From assembly GCF_014203535.1 (NCBI RefSeq), contig NZ_JACHJI010000021.1:29875-93874 (forward strand): a stretch of DNA of 64,000 nt. The letters are read 5' to 3'. Below are positions 43,430 through 52,341 of this stretch, one piece after another. The notes under the pieces were generated by a model that saw only the letters and a program-made list of their open reading frames with translations, was not told the DNA's origin and did no database searches. Position 1 is the stretch's first letter, and each line of letters begins with the position of its first letter. Origin of the DNA: Streptomyces griseomycini (GTDB taxonomy: Bacteria; Actinomycetota; Actinomycetes; Streptomycetales; Streptomycetaceae). Position numbers and translations under genes: made by a program.

Positions 43430-43984
43430 TCACGCGCTGTTCAGCTGCGCGGATGCGGCGGAGGGCAGGGCGAGGGCGTACAGCCGTTCTCGGATGCGGC
43501 GCACGATCTGGGAGTCGGGGCCGTGGATGTCGCCGGCGATCGTCAGCAGGTCGGCGCCCAGGCGCTGCCGGTCGGTCTCCGTCGGCATGGCCCGCCACAG
43601 GCTGTAGGCGCGGCGGGTGGCCGCCTCGACGTCGGGGTGCCGGGGGCCCTGGATGGTGACGCGCAGCTGCGCGGCGTGCAGGTACCAGGACAGACCCGAC
43701 GGATGGTCCCCGGCGAGGGCGGCGAGGTAGCCCCGTACTTCGCGGACCTGGACCGTATGCAGGTGCAGTTCGCCGTACTCGGCGGTGACGTCCTGGTCGA
43801 GCCGGGCGGCGAGGGCGGCGGCATCCGGCAGGTGTCCGGTCCGGGCGACCTCGGCGACCTTGACGAGCCGGGCGCGCAGTGTCTCGGGAGCGAGCCCGGA
43901 CGGGGCCGCCGCGGCGCCGGGCGCGGGTGCGCCCCAGAACTCCGGTGTCACCGTTCCCCAGGGGCGGTAGAGCGGCTCGGACAT
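43430..43984 (-). CDS. Hypothetical helical protein of the transfer region
   Basis: A 184-residue protein from ATG 43984, with GGGGAG about 10 nt upstream. After PLYRPWGTVTPEFWG and an Ala/Pro linker the rest is helical, with repeated motifs such as EYGELHLHTVQVREVRGYL and DVEAATRRAYSLWRAM that resemble tetratricopeptide-type helices. No membrane segment is seen. It follows the cell-wall hydrolase on the same strand, 29 bp away, so they are likely cotranscribed. Family unknown. Confidence 0.65.
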   Translation of the reverse strand: MSEPLYRPWGTVTPEFWGAPAPGAAAAPSGLAPETLRARLVKVAEVARTGHLPDAAALAARLDQDVTAEYGELHLHTVQVREVRGYLAALAGDHPSGLSWYLHAAQLRVTIQGPRHPDVEAATRRAYSLWRAMPTETDRQRLGADLLTIAGDIHGPDSQIVRRIRERLYALALPSAASAQLNSA

Positions 43985-44013
43985 GGTCGGACTCCCCTGT
44001 CGTGGTACGAGGT

Positions 44014-45108
44014 TCACCAGTCCACCACACGGCGGACCTCGGTGATGCGGGTCAGGTAACTGGTGCTGTTGCGCCAGCTTTCGTACGTGACGATCCGGGT
44101 CTTCACCCCGGTGCGCGGCGCCTCGACGATCAAGCCGTTGCCGATGTACATGCCGACGTGCCCGGGCCGCGCGTCCGAACCGTCGGACCCTGGGTTGAAC
44201 ACCAGGTCGCCCGGCTTGGGCTTGTCGATGTCGACCTGGGTGCCGACGTTGACCTGGTCGTACGTGGTCCGCGGGATGCTGACCCCGGCCGCCCGGTAGG
44301 CCTGCTGCATCAGGGAGGAGCAGTCGCACCAGTGGGCCGGGTTCCTGCCCAGCGCGTCGGTGCAGTCGCCGCCCAGCTGATACCAGCCTCCTCGCTGTTT
44401 CAGCGCCCAGGCCACGGCGGTGCGGACCTCGTCCGGCGTTCCCTCGGGCAACTCGTAGCCGGCGGGCAGCGTGCCGTCCTCACTGGCGACGGGGGCGGCG
44501 AACCGGGCCGACATGGCCATGATGTTCTTCACGTAGTGGTACGTCTGCCCGGCGGCGAACGAGGGCGGCGGTACTCCCTTGAACTGGTCGACCCGGCCCC
44601 AGCCCGCGTTGTACCCGGCCAGCGCGAGCTCGATGGGGGAGCCGTTGTACTGCGGATGCGCCTTGCCCTTCTTCAGCAGGGAGCACATGAACCTGCCCTG
44701 GGCGGGGATGGCGTCCTCCGGGTCCCATACGTCCTTGCGGCCGTCCCCGTTGCCGTCCACGCCCCAGGTGGCCCAGGTACCGGGCATGAACTGGGCGATG
44801 CCCTGCGCGCCGGCGTAACTGCCCGCCTTGGGATCGAAGTTCGACTCCTGCTTGATCTGGGCGGCCAGTACGGCAGGGGACAGCCCTTCGCCGCAGTCCG
44901 CGGCCGCCCGCAGGATGAGCGGCGCGTACTGGGCGGGCACTCCGCCCTTGCCGATCCGCAGCCCCCCGACCGGGTTACCGACGCTGCCGTCGCCGTCCTC
45001 GCCGAACGTGGCGATCAGCAGGACCACACTCAGCCCCAGCGCGACCGGCGTCATCACGAACCCCAGCCCGAGGACCAGCAGGCCCCGCCTGACCGCCTTG
45101 CCTGTCAT
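44014..45108 (-). CDS. Transglycosylase plus NlpC/P60 cell-wall hydrolase
   Basis: A 364-residue bifunctional wall enzyme. Residues 5-35 are a membrane anchor or signal. A lytic-transglycosylase domain spans about 60-190, with catalytic Glu in AQIKQESNFDPKAG and the motifs GAQGIAQFMPGTW and ALAGYNAGWGRV. An NlpC/P60 peptidase spans about 230-364, with Cys in CDCSSLMQQAYRAAG and His in GHVGMYIG. Such VirB1-like enzymes open the peptidoglycan for the transfer channel in Gram-positive T4SSs. ATG 45108 has GAGGGGGG upstream. It is divergent from the T4SS operon. Confidence 0.9.
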   Translation of the reverse strand: MTGKAVRRGLLVLGLGFVMTPVALGLSVVLLIATFGEDGDGSVGNPVGGLRIGKGGVPAQYAPLILRAAADCGEGLSPAVLAAQIKQESNFDPKAGSYAGAQGIAQFMPGTWATWGVDGNGDGRKDVWDPEDAIPAQGRFMCSLLKKGKAHPQYNGSPIELALAGYNAGWGRVDQFKGVPPPSFAAGQTYHYVKNIMAMSARFAAPVASEDGTLPAGYELPEGTPDEVRTAVAWALKQRGGWYQLGGDCTDALGRNPAHWCDCSSLMQQAYRAAGVSIPRTTYDQVNVGTQVDIDKPKPGDLVFNPGSDGSDARPGHVGMYIGNGLIVEAPRTGVKTRIVTYESWRNSTSYLTRITEVRRVVDW

Positions 45109-45132
45109 GCGGCCCCCCTCTTGACCTGCATG

Positions 45133-45163
45133 CAGATTTGCTCCCTCAAATCTGAAATTCAGA
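45133..45163. promoter_or_regulatory. Inverted repeats in divergent T4SS promoter region
   Basis: Between the divergent hydrolase and ATPase genes, CAGATTTG (45133-45140) and CAAATCTG (45147-45154) form perfect 8-bp arms around 6 nt. Overlapping it, TCTGAA and TTCAGA (45151-45163) form a second inverted repeat around one base. These look like operator sites for a regulator of transfer. The regulator gene is not obvious nearby. Confidence 0.5.
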
Positions 45164-45365
45164 CCCCGGAATGGGAACCGGTGTCCGAATCGCCGCGTGA
45201 TGATCTGTGACAGTACGCCATCCCTGCACCTCAGTGAGACATGGTTATATCTCTTACTGGACACGCCAGTTGCCCGTGTAAGGTTCCCGCTGGGGGTGGC
45301 GGTGGCGGCGACCGTGCGAGCGGTTAGCCTACGCAAACGCCAAATGAGAAGGTACGGGGGAAAAG

Positions 45366-46250
45366 GTGCGTAAACGGACTGATGCCGTCCAGGCGCTGCC
45401 CGTAAGTGCGCGGCTGCTGGTGCCGGTGATGGCCGCCACCGGGGGAAGCGGCCGCACCACGGTCGCGAATTTCTTGGCCACCGAGTTGGCCGCGAACGGC
45501 TCCACGGTGGTCCTGGACCTCGCTCCCCGACTGTCCTCCCCCTGGCCCGCCCGGCTCACCGAGCAGAAGGCGGGTGGGTTGGCGGCGCTGCCGTCGGACC
45601 AGCCGCTGACACGGTCCGCCGTTCAGCAGGCGTGCGCCGTCGGTGCGGGCGCCGACGGCTCGTCGTGGCACATCCTGTCCGACGGACGGGAGTGGCACAC
45701 ACAGCCCTTGGCCCTGCCCGAGAATCCTGCCGCCTGGTACCAGCTGGCGGCGATCGGCGGCTGGCAGGCCGTTGTCGCGGACACCGTCCACCCGCTCGCC
45801 CACGACCTCCTGGCCGCCCGCTGCGCCGGCGAGACCGGGCAGACGCGTGGCTGGTACGACCTGCCGTACGCGGTGCCCGTGCTGTGTGCGGCCGCCACCG
45901 CCCAGGGCGTGCGAGGCCTGCAGCAGGCGGTCATGGCCCTGCACGCGGAAGGCCTGCCACTCCAGCGCACCGTCGTCGCCCTGATCTCCACCGGCGACGG
46001 CCGTCCACCGGTTGCGGTACGGGCCGGGGCGACCATGCTCACGTCCCGTACCGCCGCGGTGGTGCAGGTGCCCTACGACCCGCACATCCGCGCACACTCC
46101 TTGGCCGCCGCCCGCCTGCGCTCACGCACCCGGCAGGCCGCCGCCCAACTCACCGGGGCCGTCCTGGCCGCGGCACATGCCACCTGGGGTCATCCGCTCC
46201 CGGACGCGCCGCAGCCCGCCCCCGTCACCCCCGCAGTCACCGCTTCTTGA
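45366..46250 (+). CDS. MinD/CpaE-like P-loop ATPase of the T4SS operon
   Basis: A 294-residue protein of the ParA/MinD superfamily from GTG 45366. The deviant Walker A is ATGGSGRTTVANFLATELA (about residues 24-42), with Arg where Lys is normal in the GK-T position. VVLDLAPRL is the A' strand and VVADTVHPLAHDLL the Walker B region. Family members of this type are often the first gene of actinobacterial T4SS operons, where their role is not established. The Arg substitution may weaken ATP hydrolysis. Followed at 13 bp by the pilin-like gene. Confidence 0.7.
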   Translation: MRKRTDAVQALPVSARLLVPVMAATGGSGRTTVANFLATELAANGSTVVLDLAPRLSSPWPARLTEQKAGGLAALPSDQPLTRSAVQQACAVGAGADGSSWHILSDGREWHTQPLALPENPAAWYQLAAIGGWQAVVADTVHPLAHDLLAARCAGETGQTRGWYDLPYAVPVLCAAATAQGVRGLQQAVMALHAEGLPLQRTVVALISTGDGRPPVAVRAGATMLTSRTAAVVQVPYDPHIRAHSLAAARLRSRTRQAAAQLTGAVLAAAHATWGHPLPDAPQPAPVTPAVTAS

Positions 46251-46263
46251 CGAGGAACCGGAT

Positions 46264-46593
46264 ATGAGTCAGATCCTGGCCACCCTGAACACCGTCGCCG
46301 CCGACCCGCACTGGCACACCCTCGCCGACGCGGTCCCCGACGTCACCCCGGCGATGCCCAAGGAGGTCGACAAGCCTGTTCAGGCCATCCTGAACTGGAC
46401 CGCCGGGCTCGGCCTGGCCGCGGCCGTCCTCGGCGGCCTGCTCGGCTGGGCCGCGGTCGCCGTCGGACACAACAGCGAGCGGGCCGCCCTGGCCGCACGC
46501 GGCAAGCAGGCCATCCTGTGGAGCCTGTTCGGGGCCGGCGGCATCGGCGTCACCGCCGCGCTGGTGACCACCTTCTACAACATGGGCAAGTGA
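46264..46593 (+). CDS. VirB2/TrbC-like pilin-type membrane protein
   Basis: A 109-residue protein with two hydrophobic segments at about residues 45-67 (AGLGLAAAVLGGLLGWAAVAVG) and 84-104 (LWSLFGAGGIGVTAALVTTFY), joined by a short loop. Size, topology and place in the operon fit the small membrane subunit (VirB2-like) of Gram-positive T4SSs. There is no cleavable signal as in classical pilins, so the assignment rests on topology and context. Confidence 0.6.
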   Translation: MSQILATLNTVAADPHWHTLADAVPDVTPAMPKEVDKPVQAILNWTAGLGLAAAVLGGLLGWAAVAVGHNSERAALAARGKQAILWSLFGAGGIGVTAALVTTFYNMGK

Positions 46594-46603
46594 GGACGGC
46601 CCG

Positions 46604-47359
46604 GTGAGCGACAGCAAGACCCGCAAGGCCCGGCTCACGCTCGCCGGGCTCGGCATCCTCACAGTCGGGGTGCTGGTCGGCGGTGGCGTCACTGCGGCCA
46701 TGGTGCTTGGCGACGACTCCAGCGGCGGCAGGCCGTCGCCGAAGCCGACGGCCACGCCCTCGAATCCCAGCAGCTCTCAGCAGTCCGAGATGACTCCGGA
46801 CAAGGCGCGCAAGCTCGAGCTTCAGGTCCCCACCGGTCAGAAGGACGGTCTGTCCACCGGCTTCTCCGACGGCCCGGTCGGGGCGATCTCCACGGCGGTC
46901 TACTTCTGGGAGGAGTACGCGTTTCTCGACGACCAGAAAGCCCGCCAGCAACTGGAGGCCATCGTCTCTCCGGATGCCGACGGTTATGTCGACGAGCAGA
47001 TCTCCGAAGTACGCAAACTCCGGGAGAACACAGGCCTGCCGCCTTCCGGAGGCACCCCGGCCGGGGTGACCTTCAGCACCACGGTGAACGCCGTGCGCCC
47101 GACGTCATTGGACAAGACCGGCAAGGTGGTCCAGATCTGGATCAACTATGACCGGTACGCGACGAACACCGACGGCAGCCCCGATGACGAGCCGCTCAAG
47201 GACCAGACCATCGACCTGATCCTGAAACAGCAGGATGGGACCTGGAAACTCACCAACGAGCCGGAGTATCGCAAAAAGCGCAGCTTCGCCCGTGCCTACT
47301 TCCCCGACTCGCACGTCTCCTGGCAGGACGGATGGCGGCAGGTGAGGCATGCGGACTGA
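46604..47359 (+). CDS. VirB8-like T4SS assembly protein
   Basis: A 251-residue bitopic membrane protein from GTG 46604. One hydrophobic helix at residues 13-35 (GLGILTVGVLVGGGVTAAMVL) is followed by a Pro/Ser linker and an extracellular alpha+beta domain from about residue 75. ISTAVYFWEEYAFLDDQKARQQLEAI and IWINYDRYATNTDG match the NTF2-like fold of VirB8/TcpC proteins. It would form part of the channel scaffold. It overlaps the next gene by 11 nt. Confidence 0.7.
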   Translation: MSDSKTRKARLTLAGLGILTVGVLVGGGVTAAMVLGDDSSGGRPSPKPTATPSNPSSSQQSEMTPDKARKLELQVPTGQKDGLSTGFSDGPVGAISTAVYFWEEYAFLDDQKARQQLEAIVSPDADGYVDEQISEVRKLRENTGLPPSGGTPAGVTFSTTVNAVRPTSLDKTGKVVQIWINYDRYATNTDGSPDDEPLKDQTIDLILKQQDGTWKLTNEPEYRKKRSFARAYFPDSHVSWQDGWRQVRHAD

Positions 47360-49253
47360 GTGCCGCCGTCACCTGCCGGCACGTCTTGCCGTTCTCCTCG
47401 CCGCCGTCCTTGTGTGCTTTGGTGGCACCCTGAGCACCGCGCCCATGGCGGCGGCCGTCGACAAGCCGGAGTACCACGCCGACCACGGTCCCGGCGACAA
47501 CGGGGGCGGGTGTCCCGAGGAATTCGGCGACACCTGCGGCATCGACAAGGACGGCAACTACTGCGACTACTACAACATCGACGACGAGGACATCTGCCGC
47601 CTGCCCGAGGCCGGCGAGATGCCGGGGACCGGCGAGATCTGTTCCGACCCCAGCGTGTGCAGCGACGAGGAACGCAAGACCGTCGAAGAAGAGAAGCTGG
47701 AGAAGTGGCGCCAGACCAATCTCGAGTTGGTCAAAAAGGGCGAGCTCGAGCAGGCCGACTTCGACAAGTGGTTCAAGTACCTCGACACATGCGTCGACAA
47801 GGGAACTCCCCTGGAGGCCTGCAAGGAGCAGGCCTACGCGGAGTTCGGGCCGCTGGGCGGGGAGACCCTGGCCGACTGGGTCGGCAAGAAGATCAGTGAG
47901 ATAGCGCGGGACGCGCTCGAGGAGGCCGCGCAGTACATCGGCAACGCGGTTGTCTGGCTGCTCGAGCAGTTCGCCGACATCTTCAACGACGCCTCCAGCA
48001 TCGACCTCGACAACACCGGCATCAGCGAGCCGATGGGCATCGCCACGGCGTTGTCCGCCGCACTGGCCGTGTTCCTCCTGCTGCTGCAGTTCGGGAAGGT
48101 GTCCGTCAGCCACCGCGGCGAACACGCGGCGACGGCGATCTTCGGCCTGGCGAAGTGGGCGCTGATCACCGCGGCGTACTGGACGGTCACCACGACGGCG
48201 CTGCAGCTCTCCGACGCGATCTCCACCTGGATCATCGACTACTCCTTCGACGGCGGTGAGGGCACCAGCGCGGACGAGGCCATGAAGGCCCAGTTCGGCA
48301 AGCTGTTCGGCGGCCTGATCATCGGCGGTGGAGGCACTGCCACGGCAACCGGCGCGCTGGTCACCGGCCAGGGCGTCACCGCGGCCGCCGTCGCCGTGGT
48401 CATCGTCATCGGCATCGTGTGCATCCTGGCCATCGGCGCACTGTGGATCGAGATGATCCTGCGGCAGGCCGGAATCATGATCCTGGTCGCCACCATGCCG
48501 ATCGTGCTGGTCGGGCAGATGTCGGACGCCACGAAGGACTGGTGGCCCAAGGCCCGGGACGCACTGCTGGCGCTCATCCTGATGAAACCGATGATCGTCT
48601 TCTGCTTCTCGATCGGCTTCTTCGCCATCTCCGAGGGCGACGGCATGCAGAACGTGATCGTGGGCCTGGTCATCTTCCTGATGGCGTGCTTCTGCTGGCC
48701 CGTCCTGGCGAAGTTCATGACCTTCTCCACCCTCGGTGCCGGCGCTGCCATGGCGGGCGGGCTGATCAGCTCCCTGGGCTCGTCGGCCGCTTCGGCGGGC
48801 GGCGGCTACCGGCCCGAACTCGGCGGTGCGGGTGCCGTCGGCGGCGGCCCCGCCTACACCCGGGCCCTGGAGCGCGACAACGCCCAGATCCAGGCCGGCG
48901 GCTCCAACGCCCAGGGCGGCGGGGGGTTTTGGACCAACGAGTCGCTCAAGGCCCGCGTCAAGGGACCCGGCGGCCGCCTCGGCACCCGGGTGGCCGGGCC
49001 GCTCGGCCTGGGCCTGCAGGTCCTCGCCGCGGGCAAGGACACCCTCGAGTCCGGCATGGCCAACACCGCCGCGCACGCCGGGCTCGACTCGGCCTCCCCC
49101 GGGGGCCGCCACGTGGTCATTCCGCCGCGCGGCCCGGACACGGCGAGCCTGCCTCCGGCCGTCCAGGAACGCGCACCGCAGCCGCGGCCGGACGCCGCAC
49201 CCGTGGTCACCGGTCCGCCCAACACCGACATCCCGTCACCGAGGGAGGGATAG
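47349..49253 (+). CDS. VirB6/TrbL-like polytopic membrane protein
   Basis: A 634-residue protein with a signal peptide (residues 1-36, cleavage near APMAAA). A Cys- and acid-rich extracellular region follows, with CPEEFGDTCG, NYCDYYN, DICRLP and ICSDPSVCSDEE. About six transmembrane helices lie between residues 225 and 470 (for example ATALSAALAVFLLLLQFG). The C-terminus is Gly/Pro-rich and cytoplasmic. This is the layout of VirB6/TrbL-type channel subunits in actinobacterial T4SSs. The many cysteines in the outer domain suggest disulfide bonds. Confidence 0.8.
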   Translation: MRTECRRHLPARLAVLLAAVLVCFGGTLSTAPMAAAVDKPEYHADHGPGDNGGGCPEEFGDTCGIDKDGNYCDYYNIDDEDICRLPEAGEMPGTGEICSDPSVCSDEERKTVEEEKLEKWRQTNLELVKKGELEQADFDKWFKYLDTCVDKGTPLEACKEQAYAEFGPLGGETLADWVGKKISEIARDALEEAAQYIGNAVVWLLEQFADIFNDASSIDLDNTGISEPMGIATALSAALAVFLLLLQFGKVSVSHRGEHAATAIFGLAKWALITAAYWTVTTTALQLSDAISTWIIDYSFDGGEGTSADEAMKAQFGKLFGGLIIGGGGTATATGALVTGQGVTAAAVAVVIVIGIVCILAIGALWIEMILRQAGIMILVATMPIVLVGQMSDATKDWWPKARDALLALILMKPMIVFCFSIGFFAISEGDGMQNVIVGLVIFLMACFCWPVLAKFMTFSTLGAGAAMAGGLISSLGSSAASAGGGYRPELGGAGAVGGGPAYTRALERDNAQIQAGGSNAQGGGGFWTNESLKARVKGPGGRLGTRVAGPLGLGLQVLAAGKDTLESGMANTAAHAGLDSASPGGRHVVIPPRGPDTASLPPAVQERAPQPRPDAAPVVTGPPNTDIPSPREG

Positions 49254-49256
49254 CCC

Positions 49257-50786
49257 ATGTCCAGCTCCACACCCGTCACCTACGGCGGATGGCAGTCCGA
49301 GCGAAGCGGTTTCATGGGGCGGCTCTCCGGTGTCGGCTTCGCCCTGGTCGTGGGCGGGTGCGTGCTGCTGCTCACGCCGATCAACCTGGGCAGCTGGACG
49401 GCCGCGTTCGTGTGCGTGCCGCCGGCCGCCGTGCTGTTCGCGCTCGCCTTCGGGCGAGTGCTGGGCCTGAGCGCCGATGAATGGATCCTTCTCGCAGTAA
49501 GGCATCAGATCAACGTGGCCACCAGGCGCAACATCTTCCAGTCCGGGGCGTTCGCCCCCCGCTCGAAGACGACCGGGCGGCAGCCGATGGACCTGCCCGG
49601 GGTGCTGGCCCGGCTCCGCTTCCTGGAGGCCCCCGACGGCCTCGGGGGCACCCTGGGCGTCTCCCACGATCCGGTCGCCCACACCTACACCGCCGTCGCC
49701 CGGATCACCTTCCCCGGCCTGGCCCTCATCGACAGCGACCGGCAGACCGCCCGGGTCGCGGCCTGGGCGGGCTTCCTGCGCGGTTTCTGCACCGAGGACT
49801 CGCCGATCGTCCGGATCGCCGTGCACCAGCGGTGCCTGCCCGACGACGGCGCCGCGCTGCGTTCCTGGACCGACCGGCACCTCGCGGCGGACGCCCCCAA
49901 GGAGGCCGTCGCCGCGCTCACGGAACTGATGGAAGGCGCCGGCCCGGCCGCCACGACCCGCGAGACCTACCTGTCGGTCACTCTGTCCGCGCCCAAGGCC
50001 CGACTGGCGATCAAGGGCGCCGGTGGCGGGCAGGTCGGCGCGGCCGCGGTCCTCGTGCGCGAGCTGCACGCGATGCACAGCGCCCTGTCCTCGGCGAGCC
50101 TGCAGGTCGTCGAGTGGCTCGCCCCGCGCGCCCTGGCCCAGGTGGTGCGCACCGCGTACGACCCGGAGGCGCAGCTGATGCTCGCCACCCGCAACGCCGC
50201 CGCCCAGGCGCCGGACTGGCAGGGCCTGGAGCCCGGCGTGGCCCCCGAGCTGGCGGGCCCGGCGCACGCCGAGACCGACTGGGGCACCTACCGCCACGAT
50301 GGCGCGTGGACCGTCTCCTACCAGGTCCGCACCTGGCCGCAGGCGGACGTGTACGCCACCTTCCTGCAGCCGCTGCTCCGGCCCCGGCAGAACGCCCGCC
50401 GCAGCCTGAGCATCGTCTACGAGCCGATCGGGCCGCGCCGGGCCCGTCAGGACCTCGCCCGCGAGAAGGCCAAGCGGGAATCCGCCCGCAAACTGCGTGC
50501 CAAGACAGGCCAGGACGAGTCCGCCGACGAACTGCTCGAAGCCCAGAAGGCCAGGGCGCAGGACGTCGCCCGGGCCTCCGGCCAGGGCGTGGTGCGGCTG
50601 ACCGCGGTGCTCGCCGTCACCGTCACCGACCTGGGCGAGCTGGAGACCGCCTGCGCCGAGCTGCAGGCGGACGCGGCCGCCTCCGGACTGGAGCTGCGTC
50701 GCATGTGGGGCGCCCAGGACGTCGGCTTCGCGGCCGCCGCGCTGCCGTTGGGTCAGGGGCTGCCGGATCGGAGGATCGGATTCTGA
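49257..50786 (+). CDS. SCO6880-type T4SS membrane protein
   Basis: A 509-residue protein with two N-terminal membrane helices at about residues 24-64 (LSGVGFALVVGGCVLLL and AAFVCVPPAAVLFALAFG) and a large cytoplasmic part. It matches the family named for Streptomyces SCO6880, which resembles a VirB3/PrgI-like anchor joined to the N-terminal half of VirB4. The ATPase half is the next gene, which starts in the TGATG overlap, so the two proteins probably act as a split VirB3-VirB4. A Lys/Arg/Glu-rich coiled segment lies near residues 395-435. Confidence 0.8.
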   Translation: MSSSTPVTYGGWQSERSGFMGRLSGVGFALVVGGCVLLLTPINLGSWTAAFVCVPPAAVLFALAFGRVLGLSADEWILLAVRHQINVATRRNIFQSGAFAPRSKTTGRQPMDLPGVLARLRFLEAPDGLGGTLGVSHDPVAHTYTAVARITFPGLALIDSDRQTARVAAWAGFLRGFCTEDSPIVRIAVHQRCLPDDGAALRSWTDRHLAADAPKEAVAALTELMEGAGPAATTRETYLSVTLSAPKARLAIKGAGGGQVGAAAVLVRELHAMHSALSSASLQVVEWLAPRALAQVVRTAYDPEAQLMLATRNAAAQAPDWQGLEPGVAPELAGPAHAETDWGTYRHDGAWTVSYQVRTWPQADVYATFLQPLLRPRQNARRSLSIVYEPIGPRRARQDLAREKAKRESARKLRAKTGQDESADELLEAQKARAQDVARASGQGVVRLTAVLAVTVTDLGELETACAELQADAAASGLELRRMWGAQDVGFAAAALPLGQGLPDRRIGF

Positions 50787-52339
50787 TGCCGCTGCTGTTC
50801 AAGCGCCGCGACGTCGGCGACACCCTGCTGAAGGAATCCGCGTTCGGCGAGGCCACCGGCCTGGAACAGCGGCCCGTGGAGACGCCGCCGGCGCCGAGTG
50901 CCCGCGACCAGCGCCGCGCGAGGCTGCTGGAGGACCCCGAGACGGTCATGCGGGTCGCTCCGAAGAAGGGCTGGGCACAGCCGTACGCGGGGCGTGCCGC
51001 CTCACTGCCCCGCGTCGAGGTCGTCCGCGCCGACACCGCCAACGCCGCGGGCGCCTATCCGTTCCTGCACGCCGCCTCCCTCCCGCCCGTGGGCGCGTAC
51101 ATCGGGCAGAACACCCTGACCACCGAGGCGTTCAGCGCGCACCCGGCGGTGTGGGTGAAGGAGGGGCTGTGCACCAACCCCAACGTGATGATCACCGGCA
51201 TCCCGGGCAGCGGGAAGAGCGCGCACATCAAGGCGCTGTGCTTCAGGCTGATGGCGTTCGGCCACCGGACCCTCATCGCGGGCGACGTGAAGGGCGAGTA
51301 CGCCGCTTTGTGCCGCCACCTGGGGGTGGAACCGGTCCGGCTCGGCCCCGGCCTGCCCGGCCGCGTCAACCCGCTGGACGCCGGACCGCTCGGCCAGGGC
51401 CTGGACCAGATCAAGGACCCGGGCGAGCTGAACAACCGGCTCAGGGAGATCCACCGCAGGCGGCTGACCCTGCTCAAGGCCCTGCTGGAACTGCAGCTGC
51501 GGCGCACCCTGCTGCCGCAGGAGGAGGAGGCCCTCGACGTCGCCGTGCGCGAGGTCACCGGCGAACTGCACGGGCAGACCCGGCTGGAGACACCCACGTT
51601 GCCGCTCGTCTACGACAGGCTGCGCGACCCCACGGACGCCATGGCCGCGGAGCTGCGCGTGCGCGACGGCGAGGTGCAGCGGGCGCGCGAGCAGATGGAA
51701 TCCATCCGCTCCGCCCTCGGCGCCATGGTCAACGGCCACGTCGCCGGGCTCTTCGACGACCAGACCAGCATCGGCCTGGACTGGGACGCCCCGATCCAGA
51801 GCGTCGACATCTCCGCCCTCGAGCAGTACGGCGACGAGACCGTGGCCATGGTCCTCACCTGCGTCTCGTCCTGGGCGCAGGCCGCCATCGACCGGCCCGG
51901 CAGCCGGCCGTGGATCGTGGTGCGCGACGAGCTGTGGCGGCAGATGCGCTCCGGCGGGGCCTCCCAGGTCAAGAAGATCGACGCCGACCTCCGGCTGAGC
52001 CGCGCGACCGGCACCATCCAGGTCCTCGCCACCCACCGCCTGAGCGACTTCGAGGGCGTCGGTGCCGCCGGATCCGAAGCCGTCAGCATCGCCAAGGACC
52101 TCATCAGTTCGTGCGAGACCCGCATCCAGCTCGCCCAGGACACCCGTCCACTGGCCATCACCCGTGAGGCGATCGGCCTGACCGACGCCGAGTGCGACCT
52201 GATCGGCTCCTGGGGCGCGGGTCAGCGCGGCCGTGCCCTGTGGAAGGTCGGCCGCGGCGGAGGCTCGCACGCCGTGCAGCTGGTGCTCTCCCACACCGAG
52301 GAACAGCTCTTCGAGACCGACGAGAAGATGGTGATCTAG
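50786..52339 (+). CDS. VirB4-like conjugation ATPase
   Basis: A 517-residue ATPase of the VirB4/TraC type that powers T4SS assembly and transfer. Walker A is GIPGSGKS at about residues 138-145, followed by RTLIAGDVKGEYAALCRHLG. The Walker B region is PWIVVRDELWRQM, and TIQVLATHRLSDFEG carries the sensor residue. The N-terminal domain is short because the preceding gene encodes the complementary half. ATG in TGATG overlap with the SCO6880-type gene. Confidence 0.9.
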   Translation: MPLLFKRRDVGDTLLKESAFGEATGLEQRPVETPPAPSARDQRRARLLEDPETVMRVAPKKGWAQPYAGRAASLPRVEVVRADTANAAGAYPFLHAASLPPVGAYIGQNTLTTEAFSAHPAVWVKEGLCTNPNVMITGIPGSGKSAHIKALCFRLMAFGHRTLIAGDVKGEYAALCRHLGVEPVRLGPGLPGRVNPLDAGPLGQGLDQIKDPGELNNRLREIHRRRLTLLKALLELQLRRTLLPQEEEALDVAVREVTGELHGQTRLETPTLPLVYDRLRDPTDAMAAELRVRDGEVQRAREQMESIRSALGAMVNGHVAGLFDDQTSIGLDWDAPIQSVDISALEQYGDETVAMVLTCVSSWAQAAIDRPGSRPWIVVRDELWRQMRSGGASQVKKIDADLRLSRATGTIQVLATHRLSDFEGVGAAGSEAVSIAKDLISSCETRIQLAQDTRPLAITREAIGLTDAECDLIGSWGAGQRGRALWKVGRGGGSHAVQLVLSHTEEQLFETDEKMVI

Positions 52340-52341
52340 CC

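Noticed and set aside
47250..49112. A 620-codon minus-strand frame opposite the VirB6-like gene
   Set aside because: The membrane protein on the plus strand has clear signal and helices; this frame is Asp/His/Gly-rich noise.
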